Shown here one piece after another: positions 5,070-5,481 of a DNA stretch of 5,481 nucleotides. Origin of the DNA: DASYAN01 sp036501345 (lineage in GTDB: Bacteria > Chloroflexota > Ktedonobacteria > Ktedonobacterales > Ktedonobacteraceae). The first letter of the stretch is position 1. Each line of letters begins with the position of its first letter. Both the position numbers and the translations under genes were made by a program. A model generated the notes under the pieces. It did not search any database. It had not been told where the DNA came from and worked only from the letters and a program-made list of their open reading frames with translations. The stretch spans positions 1-5,481 of the forward strand of contig DASYAN010000577.1 of assembly GCA_036501345.1 (NCBI GenBank), in the 5' to 3' direction.

Positions 5070-5481
5070 ATCTGCAACCCGCGTGAATAGTTCCTGAGCA
5101 GGTAATCATAAGCCCCTATATTTAACTTCCATATTTCGATTAATCTGCGAGCATTGAACAATGGACCACGTATGACATAGTGTAATTTATCATAGTAGAG
5201 AGCTAGATCCTTATTTTGGATTAGATTTTTCCCACCCTCCAATGTTTCTAGATATCCCTCAGGAATATCACGCTCAAAATGGCCGATACGCCACCCAGGC
5301 ATCGCAGGCAACCTTGCCAACAAAGCTTCGCTTAATCCATAAATGTCGACAACATGAACGTGCGGCCCCGCCGCAAAACCAAAGAAACCTATACTACTTC
5401 GCACCACGACATGCTTCCCAGATAATCTAGTCTGTTTTCCCTCTTGTGTCATTACATCACCTGCATGTAGGGTTGTAGCAT
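5054..5481 (-). CDS. Putative GT-C type membrane glycosyltransferase, C-terminal domain (5' end outside window)
   Basis: The frame is open from the right edge to the TGA at 5054-5056, giving 141 visible residues. An internal ATG at 5450-5452 is probably not the start because the frame stays open upstream (TTLHAGDV before MTQEG) and no clear ribosome binding site precedes it. The fragment carries VVVRSSIGFFGFAAGP, VHVVDIYGLSEALLARLP, GWRIGHFERDIPEGYLETL, YYDKL and RGPLF. This order resembles the soluble C-terminal domain of polytopic GT-C transferases of the AftB-like or family-39-like kind, which move sugars from a polyprenyl carrier onto cell-envelope glycans. The transmembrane catalytic part would lie beyond the window. 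No membrane segment occurs in the visible part. It converges on the kinase gene and overlaps its last 16 bp. The broad family call is moderate; donor and acceptor sugars cannot be told. Confidence 0.6.
   Translation of the reverse strand, partial: ATTLHAGDVMTQEGKQTRLSGKHVVVRSSIGFFGFAAGPHVHVVDIYGLSEALLARLPAMPGWRIGHFERDIPEGYLETLEGGKNLIQNKDLALYYDKLHYVIRGPLFNARRLIEIWKLNIGAYDYLLRNYSRGLQIHSKR

Noticed and set aside
5090..5105. Small CCTG-AG-CAGG inverted repeat as terminator between the convergent genes
   Set aside because: Only a 4-bp stem, no T-tract on either strand, and it lies inside the glycosyltransferase coding sequence.
1..5481. CRISPR array, toxin-antitoxin pair or phage-defence cassette
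   Set aside because: No regularly spaced repeats and no gene pair or nuclease-type motif of such systems is present.

Overview
The window looks like a piece of a Chloroflexota chromosome, most likely of the class Ktedonobacteria. This is inferred from the type of multi-domain Ser/Thr kinase with zinc ribbons, a tyrosine recombinase of the style common in that group, and decayed transposase material beside core genes. No rRNA or other strong taxonomic marker is present, so the assignment is moderate.

Layout from left to right. Positions 1-1197 look like the end of a mobile or genomic-island segment. They hold the last 47 codons of an ISAs1-like DDE transposase, a 159-bp spacer without a gene, and a tyrosine recombinase that has lost its N-terminal DNA-binding half but keeps every catalytic residue. 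The recombinase reads towards the 3' end of an intact tRNA-Arg(TCT) on the minus strand (1197-1269). This is the usual layout of an element integrated into a tRNA 3' end. Three TTGCTGTC repeats and a perfect hairpin lie between the two genes; the hairpin makes a good tRNA terminator on the minus strand.

To the right of the tRNA the sequence looks like core chromosome. A consensus sigma-A promoter (TTGACA, 17 bp, TATAAT, 1409-1437) drives sufB (1527-2927), the scaffold subunit of the SUF iron-sulfur cluster assembly machine. sufB is followed by a strong intrinsic terminator (2955-2990), so it appears to be transcribed alone; sufC, sufD and sufS are not in the window.

Next comes a 640-residue cytosolic protein (3147-5069). 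It has an N-terminal partial zinc ribbon, an apparently active Ser/Thr kinase domain with HQD in place of HRD, a double zinc ribbon with eight cysteines, and a second, degenerate kinase fold that has lost the DFG aspartate. Its 3' end overlaps by 16 bp the 3' end of a convergent gene that runs off the right edge. That fragment resembles the C-terminal soluble domain of a polytopic GT-C glycosyltransferase.

The genes do not form one operon or an obvious shared pathway. The least ordinary items are the kinase/zinc-ribbon/pseudokinase protein, the stand-alone sufB unit and the tRNA-Arg island junction. I see no clear evidence for a wholly new system.
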